DNA from: Streptomyces wuyuanensis
GTDB taxonomy: Bacteria > Actinomycetota > Actinomycetes > Streptomycetales > Streptomycetaceae
DNA: 64,000 nt
NCBI RefSeq assembly: GCF_900103455.1
Contig: NZ_FNHI01000024.1
Coordinates: 88,872 to 152,871, forward strand
Direction of reading: 5' to 3'
Below the pieces are notes generated by a model. That model saw only the letters and a program-made list of their open reading frames with translations. It searched no databases and had not been told where the DNA came from. Shown piece by piece: positions 25,315-33,575 of the stretch; position 1 is the stretch's first letter; each line of letters begins with the position of its first letter. The translations under genes were made by a program, and so were the position numbers.

Positions 25315-27075
25315 GTGCCTCAACTTCGCCTCGCTCTGAATCAGATCGACTCGACCGTCGGCGATCTCGCCGGCAACGCCGAGTCGATCGTGCACTGGAC
25401 CCGGCACGCGGCCGCGCAGGGCGCGCATCTCATCGCGTTCCCCGAGATGGTGCTGACCGGCTACCCCGTCGAGGACCTGGCCCTGCGGTCGTCCTTCGTC
25501 GAGGCGTCACGGGCCGCCCTCCGCGCGCTCGCCGCGCGCCTGGCCGACGAGGGCTTCGGGGAGATCCCGGTCGTCGTCGGCTATCTCGACCGCTCCGAGA
25601 AGGCGCAGCCGCGGTACGGCCAGCCCGCCGGCGCCCCGCAGAACGCCGCGGCCGTGCTGCACGGCGGCCGGGTGGCGCTGACGTTCGCCAAGCACCACCT
25701 GCCCAACTACGGCGTCTTCGACGAGTTCCGGTACTTCGTGCCGGGCGACACCATGCCCGTGGTACGCGTCCACGGTGTCGACGTCGCTCTCGCCATCTGC
25801 GAGGACCTCTGGCAGGACGGCGGCCGGGTCCCGGCCGCGCGCTCCGCCGGGGCCGGGCTGCTGCTCTCGATCAACGCCTCGCCGTACGAGCAGGACAAGG
25901 ACGACACCCGCCTGGAGCTGGTTCGCAAGCGGGCCCAGGAGGCCGGCTGCACCACCGCGTACCTGGCGATGATCGGCGGTCAGGACGAGCTCGTCTTCGA
26001 CGGCGACTCCATCGTCGTCGACCGGGACGGCGAGGTGATCGCGCGGGCTCCGCAGTTCGCCGAGGGCAGCGTGATCCTGGACCTGGACCTCCCGGCCGCG
26101 TCGGCCGACGCCCCGACGGGACGGGTGGACGACGGGCTGGCCATCGACCGGGTCGTCCTGTCCGAGGACCCGCTCCCCGCGTACGAGCGCGAGCTCACGG
26201 GCGGCTACGCACAGCGGCTCGACGACGAGGAGGAGGTGTACTCGGCGCTGGTCGTCGGCCTGCGCGCGTACGTCGCCAAGAACGGTTTCCGCTCGGTCGT
26301 CGTCGGCCTCTCCGGAGGCATCGACTCGGCACTGGTCGCCGCGATCGCCTGCGACGCGCTGGGGGCGGAGAACGTCCACGGCATCTCCATGCCGTCCAAG
26401 TACTCCTCGGGCCACTCCCGCGACGACGCGGCCGAACTCGCCCACCGCACGGGGCTGAACTTCCGCACCGTGTCGATCGAGCCGATGTTCGACGCCTTCA
26501 TGGGCTCGCTCGCGCTGACGGGTCTGGCGGAGGAGAACCTCCAGTCGCGGCTGCGCGGCACGACGCTGATGGCCGTCTCCAACCAGGAGGGGCACATCGT
26601 GCTCGCGCCGGGCAACAAGTCCGAGCTGGCGGTGGGCTACTCGACGCTGTACGGCGACTCGGTCGGCGCGTACGGCCCGATCAAGGACGTCTACAAGTCC
26701 TCGGTCTTCCGGCTGGCGAAGTGGCGGAACCGGGCTGCCGAGGAGCGCGGCCAGACCCCGCCGATCCCCGAGAACTCGATCGCCAAACCGCCGAGTGCCG
26801 AACTGCGGCCGGGGCAGGTCGACACCGACTCGCTCCCCGATTACGACGTGCTCGACCGGATCCTGGAGCTGTACGTCGACCGCGACCGGGGCAAGGACGC
26901 GATCGTGGCGGCGGGCCACGACGAGGAGCTGGTCGCGAAGGTCCTGCGGCTCGTGGACACCGCGGAGTACAAGCGGCGCCAGTACCCGCCGGGCACGAAG
27001 ATCTCCGCCAAGGGCTTCGGCAAGGACCGCCGGCTGCCGATCACGAATCGCTGGCGCGAGACGACGACGCGCTGA
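25315..27075 (+). CDS. nadE: Glutamine-dependent NAD+ synthetase
   Basis: Last step of NAD biosynthesis: amidation of deamido-NAD+ using glutamine. The protein has 586 residues in two domains. The N-terminal nitrilase-fold glutaminase has E46 region (AFPEMVLTGYP), Lys in AKHHLPNYG and Cys in AICEDLWQDG. The C-terminal ATP-pyrophosphatase-type synthetase has SGGIDSALVAAI near residue 339 and the PGNKSELAVGYST block. It begins with GTG directly behind a -10 box (leaderless). Its last 35 bp overlap the convergent MFS gene. Confidence 0.95.
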   Translation: MPQLRLALNQIDSTVGDLAGNAESIVHWTRHAAAQGAHLIAFPEMVLTGYPVEDLALRSSFVEASRAALRALAARLADEGFGEIPVVVGYLDRSEKAQPRYGQPAGAPQNAAAVLHGGRVALTFAKHHLPNYGVFDEFRYFVPGDTMPVVRVHGVDVALAICEDLWQDGGRVPAARSAGAGLLLSINASPYEQDKDDTRLELVRKRAQEAGCTTAYLAMIGGQDELVFDGDSIVVDRDGEVIARAPQFAEGSVILDLDLPAASADAPTGRVDDGLAIDRVVLSEDPLPAYERELTGGYAQRLDDEEEVYSALVVGLRAYVAKNGFRSVVVGLSGGIDSALVAAIACDALGAENVHGISMPSKYSSGHSRDDAAELAHRTGLNFRTVSIEPMFDAFMGSLALTGLAEENLQSRLRGTTLMAVSNQEGHIVLAPGNKSELAVGYSTLYGDSVGAYGPIKDVYKSSVFRLAKWRNRAAEERGQTPPIPENSIAKPPSAELRPGQVDTDSLPDYDVLDRILELYVDRDRGKDAIVAAGHDEELVAKVLRLVDTAEYKRRQYPPGTKISAKGFGKDRRLPITNRWRETTTR

Positions 27076-28273
27076 CGGACGGCGCGTCCGTGGCGAGGGG
27101 GCTTCCCGCGACGACGCGGGAGGTCCCCTTCGCCGTGCGGTCGAGCAGTCCGGCCGTCACCGCGACGGCCAGGCCGGCGACGGCGAGGACCGCGCCGACC
27201 AGCGCCGGGGAGGTCCAGCCCCAGCCCGCCGCGATGGCCGCGCCGCCGAGCCAGGCGCCGCCCGCGTTGGCGAGGTTGAAGGCGGAGTGGTTGGAGGCGG
27301 AGGCCAGGGTCGGGGCGTCCTGGGCCTTGTTCATGACCAGCATCTGGAGCGGGGTCGTGGTCATGAAGCCGACCGCGCCGAGCACGACCACGGTGACGAG
27401 CGCCAGCCACGGGATGTGCGCGGTGAAGCGGAAGGCGACGAGCACGAGCGCGAGCGCCGCGAGCGAGCCGTACAGGGTGGGCCGCAGGGCGCGGTCGGTG
27501 AGCGGGCCGGCCGCCAGGGCGCCGAGCGTCATGCCGATGCCGAAGAGGGCGAGCACGAACGTAACGGAGGTCTCACCGAGTCCCATCACCTCGGTCGTCA
27601 TGGACGCGAGGTAGGAGTACACGGCGAACACGCCCGCGAAGCCGAGGACGGCGGTGAGCAGTCCGAGGAACACCTGCCGGTTGCCGAGGGCGCGCAGTTC
27701 GCGCCCGAGGCCCTGGTGGGCGTCGACGGGCACGTGCGGGACGAGCCGGGCGAGGGCGGCCATCGCGACCAGCCCGATCGCGGTGACGACGAGGAAGGTG
27801 GCGCGCCAGCCCAGGTGCTGGCCGAGGAGGGTCGCGGCGGGCACGCCGACGATGTTGGCGACCGTCAGCCCGAGGAACATCGTGGCCACGGCACGGGCCT
27901 GCCGTCCCTCGGCGACGAGCCGGGCGGCGACGACCGCGCCGACGCCGAAGAACGCGCCGTGCGGCAGCCCGGCGAGTACGCGGCCGGCGAGGAGGGTGCC
28001 GAAGCCGGGTGCGAGCGCGGAGGCGAGGTTGCCGACGGTGAACAACGCCATGAGCAGGAGCAGCATCCGCTTGCGCGGGACGCGGGAGCCCAGTGCGGTC
28101 AGCAGCGGTGCTCCGATGACGACGCCGATCGCGTACGCCGAGACGAGCTGCCCGGCCGTGGGGACGGACGTGCCGAGGTCCTCGGCGACGTTGGGCAGCA
28201 GTCCCATCATGACGAATTCGGTGGTGCCGATGCCGAAGGCGGACACGGCGAGCGCGAGCAGCGCCAGAGGCAT
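27041..28273 (-). CDS. MFS exporter, DHA1/AraJ type
   Basis: Twelve-helix major facilitator of 410 residues. It starts MPLALLALAVSAFGIGTTEFVMMG, the GTTEFVMMGLLP stretch being typical of AraJ/YdhP/Cmr-like drug-sugar efflux pumps. Motif A-like SRVPRKRMLLLLM follows helix 2, and HGAFFGVGAVVA lies in helix 4-5. Likely a proton-driven exporter of small molecules. Its 3' end overlaps nadE by 35 bp on the opposite strand. Upstream palindromes suggest control by an unlinked repressor. Confidence 0.87.
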   Translation of the reverse strand: MPLALLALAVSAFGIGTTEFVMMGLLPNVAEDLGTSVPTAGQLVSAYAIGVVIGAPLLTALGSRVPRKRMLLLLMALFTVGNLASALAPGFGTLLAGRVLAGLPHGAFFGVGAVVAARLVAEGRQARAVATMFLGLTVANIVGVPAATLLGQHLGWRATFLVVTAIGLVAMAALARLVPHVPVDAHQGLGRELRALGNRQVFLGLLTAVLGFAGVFAVYSYLASMTTEVMGLGETSVTFVLALFGIGMTLGALAAGPLTDRALRPTLYGSLAALALVLVAFRFTAHIPWLALVTVVVLGAVGFMTTTPLQMLVMNKAQDAPTLASASNHSAFNLANAGGAWLGGAAIAAGWGWTSPALVGAVLAVAGLAVAVTAGLLDRTAKGTSRVVAGSPLATDAPSVSASSSRASDS

Positions 28274-28283
28274 GAGAGAGCCC

Positions 28284-28331
28284 TTCCGGTTAGTTCGTTA
28301 CCGGAACAAAGTCTCTCAGACGGATTGTTCC
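28284..28331. promoter_or_regulatory. Overlapping palindromes upstream of MFS gene
   Basis: TTCCGGT-N9-ACCGGAA (28284-28306) lies 11 bp before the MFS start on its upstream side, so it covers the leader and ribosome-site region. It overlaps a second inverted repeat, GGAACAA-N15-TTGTTCC (28303-28331). The AT-rich patch stands out from its surroundings. A TetR or MarR-type repressor site is likely; which protein binds is unknown because no regulator gene is adjacent. Confidence 0.6.
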
Positions 28332-28422
28332 CGCGGATGAACGGGCGATTCTGCCGGCAGGCCGGTGGCCGGGACCGGGTCCCGGCAGGCCGGGAAGCCC
28401 GGTGCCGCCGGGTGGACGCGCC

Positions 28423-29445
28423 TCAGAACCGGACGCTGGCCGCTATGGGCAGATGGTCGCTGGCCGTGCGCGGCAGCGTCCAGGACGAGACCGGTTCGAC
28501 GCCCTTCACCATGATCTGGTCGATCCGGGCCATCGGGAACGCCGCCGGCCAGCTGAAGCCGAAGCCGTCGCCCGCGGCGCCCTGCGTGGAGCGCATCTGC
28601 GAGGTGACCGAGTTCAGGGCGCGGTCGTTCATCGTGCCGTTGAGGTCGCCGAGGAGGACGACCTTGCCCACCGGGTCGCGGGCGATCGCCTCACCCAGCG
28701 CGTCTGCGCTGGTGTCCCGCTGGCTGGCGGTGAAGCCCGCGTTCATCTTGACCCGCACCGACGGCAGGTGGGCCACGTACACCGAGACGTCGCCCGCCGG
28801 GGTGGCGACCGTGGAGCGCATGGCGCGGACCCAGCCGAGCCGGATGTCGACGGGCCGGGTGTCGCTCAGCGGGTACTTGCTCCAGAGACCGACCGTGCCC
28901 TGGACGGAGTGGTAGCGGTACTGGGACGCCAGCGCCTTCTCGTACGCCGGGACAGCGTCGCCCGTCAGCTCCTCCAGGGCGACGACGTCCGCGCCCGACG
29001 AGGCGACCTCGCGGGCGGTGCCCTCCGGATCGGGGTTCTCGGCGTTCACGTTGTGGGTGGCGACGGTGAGACTTCCGTTGCCACCCGACTTGTCCGTGAG
29101 GAGTCCGCCGAAGAGATTCAGCCATACGATCGCCGGGACGAGCAGCGCGATCAGCGCCGTCGCGGAGCGCCGCACGAGCGCCGACACCAGCAGCACGGGC
29201 ACCAGAAGCCCCAGCCAGGGCAGGAAGGTCTCGGTGAGACTGCCCATGTTGCCGACCCTGTTGGGGATCTGCGCGTGCAGGATCATCAGCAGGCCGGCGG
29301 CGATCGCGACGACCGCCAGGACGACGCCGCGCCGCCAGATGCCCGGATCGCTCCGCCAGCGGTCGAGCAGGGCCCGGATCCGGGAACCGGAGCGGGGGTC
29401 CTCCGCGCTGCCGTGTCCCGCTTCCGTCATGTATGCCTGCCGCAT
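28423..29445 (-). CDS. Membrane-anchored endonuclease/exonuclease/phosphatase-family protein
   Basis: Protein of 340 residues. Three membrane helices at about residues 40-115 are followed by an extracytoplasmic EEP (exo-endo-phosphatase) domain. Motifs seen: THNVNAENP (metal Asn), VALEELTG (metal Glu), GDLNGTMND (catalytic Asp/Asn) and SDHLPI (final Asp-His). This architecture is common in Streptomyces, with unknown substrate (nucleic acid, phosphoinositide or other phosphodiester). The ATG at 29445 (MRQAYMTE) has a GAGGA site 8 bp upstream; ATGs at 29475 and 29430 are alternatives. Confidence 0.82.
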   Translation of the reverse strand: MRQAYMTEAGHGSAEDPRSGSRIRALLDRWRSDPGIWRRGVVLAVVAIAAGLLMILHAQIPNRVGNMGSLTETFLPWLGLLVPVLLVSALVRRSATALIALLVPAIVWLNLFGGLLTDKSGGNGSLTVATHNVNAENPDPEGTAREVASSGADVVALEELTGDAVPAYEKALASQYRYHSVQGTVGLWSKYPLSDTRPVDIRLGWVRAMRSTVATPAGDVSVYVAHLPSVRVKMNAGFTASQRDTSADALGEAIARDPVGKVVLLGDLNGTMNDRALNSVTSQMRSTQGAAGDGFGFSWPAAFPMARIDQIMVKGVEPVSSWTLPRTASDHLPIAASVRF

Positions 29446-29724
29446 GTGCGTAGTCCTCACTGCCTTGCCGTGCACACCCTGCCCGCCACGACCCTAGGCG
29501 ATACCGGGTGCGTTTCCGCCGTACGGGTTCGAGGACGGCAGGGCTCCGCGGCGGGTTCCGATCAAGGTCCGTGAGGGCGCGGCTGTGACAGAACGCGCAT
29601 ATTGGCCGGAGGCCGGGCAGGCCGGTGGGCCGCGGCGGTCACCGGGCGGACGGTGACGGGTCGACGGCCGGCGGGCAGGGCCGCCGTCCGGGGTCGCGGC
29701 GTGGCGGCGACCGTAACCGGGCGG

Positions 29725-30525
29725 TCAGGACGACGGCGGTGCGAGGCCCTCCAGCACGGCCGCGACCATGCGTTCCGCGAGGTCGCCGGGCAGCGGAGCA
29801 TCGGGCCGCATCACCGCCCGGACGAGCATCGGGCCGACGATGAGGTCGTTGAGCAGGTCGATGTCCAGGTCGCCGCGGATCTCGCCGCGTGCGACTCCGC
29901 GGCGCAGGATCTCCAGCACGGTCGCCCGGCGCGGGTCGATCACGGTCGCGACGTAGGCGTCCCACAGTTTGGGGTGGCTCTTCATCTGGGCGCGGACGTT
30001 GTGCAGCAGCGCGGAAGAGCGCTGGGCGAGACCGCGGAGGCGGACCGACTCCAGCATGACGACGAGGTCGTCGCGGGCGCAGGTGCCGGGCAGGTCGGGG
30101 TCCGGCGGCTCGATGTCCCGCAGGACGTCGACGAACAGTTCCTCCTTGTCCGCCCAGCGCCGGTAGATGGTGGCCTTGCCGACCCCCGCGGTACGGGCGA
30201 TGCGCTCGATCGAGATGTCGCCGAGCGGCAGCCCGTCCTCCAGCAGGGTCACCACCGCCTCGCGGATGGACCGTTCGGCCGCCTCGCTCCGGGGCCGGCC
30301 GCGCCGCGGGGCTTCCGCACCGGCCCTGCGGGCGGCCGCGGGCCCCGGGCGCCCGCCCGTTGCCGTACCCGTGCCACGCGCCGATCCGGTCCCGCTCGCC
30401 ACAGCCGCCTCCACTTCGCCCCGCCCTCCCGGTCGCGTGCTTCCGTGCGTCTCCCGGTCCGCGCCGAGGCGCGTTCCTCGATGGGTTTCCCGATGCGCTT
30501 CCCGATTCTCGCGGACCCCGGTCAT
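29725..30525 (-). CDS. TetR-family regulator coupled to MFS exporter
   Basis: Repressor of 266 residues. An unusually long, low-complexity basic N-terminal tail (about 75 residues, REAHRETHRGT and Gly/Ala-rich) precedes the TetR DNA-binding domain (RRGRPRSEAAERSIREAVV...RIARTAGVGKATIYRRWADKEE). The C-terminal domain is of the TetR_C_16/QacR-like ligand-binding type. Its ATG overlaps the MFS stop by 4 bp (ATGA). It should control its own operon through the palindrome at 32154. If translation began at an internal start the tail would be shorter, which cannot be decided here. Confidence 0.83.
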   Translation of the reverse strand: MTGVRENREAHRETHRGTRLGADRETHGSTRPGGRGEVEAAVASGTGSARGTGTATGGRPGPAAARRAGAEAPRRGRPRSEAAERSIREAVVTLLEDGLPLGDISIERIARTAGVGKATIYRRWADKEELFVDVLRDIEPPDPDLPGTCARDDLVVMLESVRLRGLAQRSSALLHNVRAQMKSHPKLWDAYVATVIDPRRATVLEILRRGVARGEIRGDLDIDLLNDLIVGPMLVRAVMRPDAPLPGDLAERMVAAVLEGLAPPSS

Positions 30526-32141
30526 CCGCGGGCCACCCCCGCCGCCGGGCGCTCGTCCGGCACGGGCGGTACGTCCGTACCCGGCTTGCGGCGGCCGGGG
30601 AGGTACACCGCCACGACCACGGCGCCGATGAGCGTCACCGTCGCCGCGCACAGCGCCGCCAGGTGCATCGCGATGAGGAACGCCTCGTGCGCGGGCGCGA
30701 TCAGGACCTGTCCGGCGGGGCCGAGCCGTTCGGCGACGGCCAGCGTCGCCTCCAGCGACTCGCCCGCCGAGTGCCTGGCCTCCTCCGGGACGCCGGGGGC
30801 CCGCTGCAGGGTGCTCTCGATCCCGCCCCGGTACGCGGCGGACAGCAGCGAGCCGAGCACGGCCACGCCCAGCGCACCGCCGATCTGCCGGAAGGTGTTG
30901 TTGATCGCGGAGGCGACGCCCGCCTTCTCCCTCGGGAGCGCCTGCATGACCGTGACCGTGACCGGCGACATGACGTGTCCCATGCCGGCGCCCTGGACGA
31001 AGAAGGCGAGCTCCAGCGCCCACACCGGGGTGGAGGCGTCGAAGAAGGCGAAGCAGGCGAGCCCGGTCGCGATCATCATCATTCCGGCCGTGCAGGTCAC
31101 CTTGGCTCCGAACCGGGCGACGGCCAGCCGGGCACGGGGCGCGAACAGCGACTGGGCGACCGCGAGCGGCAGGACCAGCAGACCGGCCTGCAGCGGGCTG
31201 TAGCCGAGCACGCTCTGGAGGTAGAACACCGAGAAGAACGCGACGCCCATCATCGAGAGGAACGCCAGCGCGGTCGCGGTGATCGCCGCGGAGAACGCGG
31301 GATTCCTGAAGTACGAGAAGTCCAGCGCCGGATGGTCGATGCGGTGCTCGTACACCACGAACACCGCCAGCACGGCCAGTCCGCCGACCAGGGGCAGCAG
31401 CACGGACCGGTCGGAGAGCGAGGCGAGTTCACCGCCGTGGATGATCCCGTAGACCACCAGCACGAGGCCGACGATGGACAGCAGCACGCCCACGGGGTCG
31501 ATCCGGCCCGGGTCGGGGTCCCGGGAGTCGGGGATGAGCAGCGCCATCGCGATGAAGCCGACGATCACGACCGGCACGTTGACCAGGAAGATCGAGCCCC
31601 ACCAGAAGTGTTCGAGCAGCAGCCCGCCCGTGAGCGGGCCGAGGGCGATGGCGATGCCCACCCCGCCCGCCCAGATGCCGATGGCCTTGGGCTGCTCGTC
31701 CCGTTCGAAGACGTTCATCAGGACGGCGAGGGTCGCCGGCATCACGAAAGCGGCGCCGAAGCCCATCACCGCGCGGTACGCGATGAGCTCGGCCGACGAG
31801 CCGGAGAACGCGGCGAGCGCCGAGCCGATGCCGAACACGGCCATGCCGAACAGCAGGGTCCTCCTGCGGCCCGCCCGGTCGCCGATCAGACCGGCCGTGA
31901 ACAGCAGGGCGGCGAAGACGAGGGTGTAGGAGTTGATGGCCCATTCCAGCTCCCCCTGCGTGGCGCCGATGCCCACGGGGGCGGGGGAGGCGATGGTCTT
32001 GACCGCGACGTTCAGGACCGAGTGGTCCAGAACCATGATGAGCACGGTGAACATCAGGACGGCCAGAATGAGCCAGCGGCGTCGGTGAACGGCTTCCGGA
32101 ACCCGGGGTGGGGCGGGGGGTGCGCCCGGCGGTGTGGACAT
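30522..32141 (-). CDS. MFS drug exporter, DHA2 (EmrB/QacA) type
   Basis: Fourteen-helix drug:H+ antiporter of 539 residues. Helix 1 shows LIMVLDHSVLNVAV (motif D1-like), followed by motif A GDRAGRRRTLLFG and motif C GPLTGGLLLEHFWW. Family members export lipophilic drugs or the producer's own antibiotics. It heads an operon with the following TetR gene, and a strong palindrome lies 12 bp upstream of its start, a classic autoregulated resistance pair. Confidence 0.9.
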   Translation of the reverse strand: MSTPPGAPPAPPRVPEAVHRRRWLILAVLMFTVLIMVLDHSVLNVAVKTIASPAPVGIGATQGELEWAINSYTLVFAALLFTAGLIGDRAGRRRTLLFGMAVFGIGSALAAFSGSSAELIAYRAVMGFGAAFVMPATLAVLMNVFERDEQPKAIGIWAGGVGIAIALGPLTGGLLLEHFWWGSIFLVNVPVVIVGFIAMALLIPDSRDPDPGRIDPVGVLLSIVGLVLVVYGIIHGGELASLSDRSVLLPLVGGLAVLAVFVVYEHRIDHPALDFSYFRNPAFSAAITATALAFLSMMGVAFFSVFYLQSVLGYSPLQAGLLVLPLAVAQSLFAPRARLAVARFGAKVTCTAGMMMIATGLACFAFFDASTPVWALELAFFVQGAGMGHVMSPVTVTVMQALPREKAGVASAINNTFRQIGGALGVAVLGSLLSAAYRGGIESTLQRAPGVPEEARHSAGESLEATLAVAERLGPAGQVLIAPAHEAFLIAMHLAALCAATVTLIGAVVVAVYLPGRRKPGTDVPPVPDERPAAGVARG

Positions 32142-32153
32142 GACCGCAGCGTA

Positions 32154-32182
32154 TTTCTATACGGCACCGTCTCGTATAGAAA
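32154..32182. promoter_or_regulatory. Operator/promoter of MFS-tetR operon
   Basis: Inverted repeat with 10-bp arms TTTCTATACG and CGTATAGAAA separated by 9 bp, AT-rich against GC-rich surroundings. Reading on the minus strand, TATACG and TATAGA also look like -10 elements. Position directly before the MFS gene makes it the likely binding site of the co-transcribed TetR protein. Confidence 0.75.
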
Positions 32183-32325
32183 AGTTGGGCCGTTGGTGTC
32201 GGGACCGGCCAACATTGCGGCAGTGTGAACGGGGACACTTCACGCGGCGGGCACGGGGATGCCACCATGGACACGGTCCGGGGACGCCGTAAGGGCGCCT
32301 CGAGATGACGAAGGAGCCGTTCACC

Positions 32326-33192
32326 ATGACGCTTCAGGCTGCCCAGACGCAGCCCGCCGACAGCAGCGGCAAGGCGCTGTACGGCGGCAAGGGCACTCGC
32401 CGCATCTCCGTCCACGACATCGCCGCCGCCAAGGAGCGCGGCGAGAAGTGGCCCATGCTCACCGCCTACGACGCCATGACGGCGTCCGTCTTCGACGAGG
32501 CCGGCATCCCCGTGATGCTGGTCGGCGACTCGATGGGCAACTGTCACCTCGGCTACGACACCACCGTGCCCGTCACGATGGACGAGATGACGCTGCTGTC
32601 CGCGGCCGTCGTACGGGGCACGAAGCGCGCCCTGATCGTCGGCGACCTCCCCTTCGGCTCGTACCAGGAGGGCCCCGTCCAGGCGCTGCGCTCGGCGACC
32701 CGGCTGGTGAAGGAGGCCGGGGTCGGCGCCGTCAAGCTGGAGGGCGGGGAGCGCTCCCTGCCGCAGACCGAGATGCTGGTGCAGGCGGGCATCCCGGTCA
32801 TGTCCCACCTGGGTCTGACCCCGCAGTCGGTCAACACGATGGGCTACCGGGTCCAGGGCCGCGGTGACGAGGCCGCCCACCGGCTGCTGCGCGACGCGAA
32901 GGCGGCGCAGGACGCGGGCGCCTTCGCACTCGTGCTCGAGCTGGTCCCGGCGGAACTGGCGGCCGAGGTCACCCGTTCGCTGCACATCCCGACGATCGGC
33001 ATCGGCGCGGGCCCGGAGACGGACGCCCAGGTCCTCGTCTGGACGGACATGGCCGGTCTGACGGGCGGCAAGGTGCCGCGCTTCACCAAGCAGTACGCGA
33101 ATCTGCGGCAGACGCTCGGCGACGCGGCGAAGGCCTTCGCCGAGGACGTCGTCGGCGGTGCGTTCCCGGCCGAGGAGCACACCTTCCACTGA
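32326..33192 (+). CDS. panB: 3-methyl-2-oxobutanoate hydroxymethyltransferase
   Basis: First committed step of pantothenate (and so coenzyme A) synthesis: transfer of a hydroxymethyl group from methylene-tetrahydrofolate to alpha-ketoisovalerate. It has 288 residues. Mg2+ and substrate motifs are VGDSMGNCHLGYDTT and GDLPFGSYQ. KLEGG and the catalytic Glu region LVLELVPAELA are also present, and IGIGAGPETDAQVLVW matches the family's conserved end. ATG at 32326 is chosen because AAGGAG (32311-32316) is 9 bp away; the ATG at 32305 would overlap that site. Confidence 0.95.
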   Translation: MTLQAAQTQPADSSGKALYGGKGTRRISVHDIAAAKERGEKWPMLTAYDAMTASVFDEAGIPVMLVGDSMGNCHLGYDTTVPVTMDEMTLLSAAVVRGTKRALIVGDLPFGSYQEGPVQALRSATRLVKEAGVGAVKLEGGERSLPQTEMLVQAGIPVMSHLGLTPQSVNTMGYRVQGRGDEAAHRLLRDAKAAQDAGAFALVLELVPAELAAEVTRSLHIPTIGIGAGPETDAQVLVWTDMAGLTGGKVPRFTKQYANLRQTLGDAAKAFAEDVVGGAFPAEEHTFH

Positions 33193-33269
33193 CCGCGTCC
33201 GGGTGCCGGGGCCCGCACGGCCGGGCACCGGCACCTCCCACGCCTCACAAGCCACTGCGGCACCACGGC

Positions 33270-33299
33270 AGCCCGCCGATCTTCCCCCGTCGGCGGGCT
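33270..33299 (+). terminator. Terminator after panB
   Basis: Perfect 10-bp arms AGCCCGCCGA and TCGGCGGGCT with a 10-base loop, 78 bp after the panB stop. A weaker hairpin, GGTGCCGG...CCGGCACC (33202-33235), precedes it. Confidence 0.8.
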
Positions 33300-33380
33300 G
33301 TCGCCTTTCCGCCACCGGCGACGGTGCGGGCGCCCACGAAGGGCGGACGGTGCGGGCCGGGTCCCGCGGGCGGACCCGCC

Positions 33381-33536
33381 CGACGACGGCCCGTTCGGTG
33401 GTCCGACGACGGCCCGTTCGGTGGTCCGACGACGGCCCGTCGGCGGCTCGTCGGCGGCTCGTCGGCGGCTCGTCGGCGGCTCGTCGGCGGCTCGTCGGCG
33501 GCTCGTCGGCGGCTCGTCGGCGGCTCGTCGGCGCAG
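33381..33536. repeat. Compound minisatellite: 23-bp x 2.6 then 11-bp x 8
   Basis: Two perfect 23-bp units (33381-33403, 33404-33426) plus a 14-bp partial copy run directly into eight perfect copies of CGTCGGCGGCT (33438-33525) and one degenerate copy to 33536. The array fills the space between the panB terminator and the ABC exporter start at 33576. A reading frame runs through it in phase with the ABC gene, giving RRRLVGGSSAA repeats, but I regard it as untranslated. The 11-bp period equals one DNA turn. Confidence 0.95.
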
Positions 33537-33575
33537 TGTCGGTGTCCTGTCGGCGGTGGTTGGGACGGTTGCGGC

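Noticed and set aside
30522..32141. Part of an antibiotic gene cluster because of exporters and a SARP gene
   Set aside because: No biosynthetic core enzymes (PKS, NRPS, terpene cyclase) are present in the window; neighbours are core metabolism.
33324..33575. Reading frame through the minisatellite in phase with the ABC ATPase, adding 84 residues
   Set aside because: The added part is Arg/Gly/Ser repeat encoded by the 11-bp array; the conserved ATPase core begins at the ATG at 33576.
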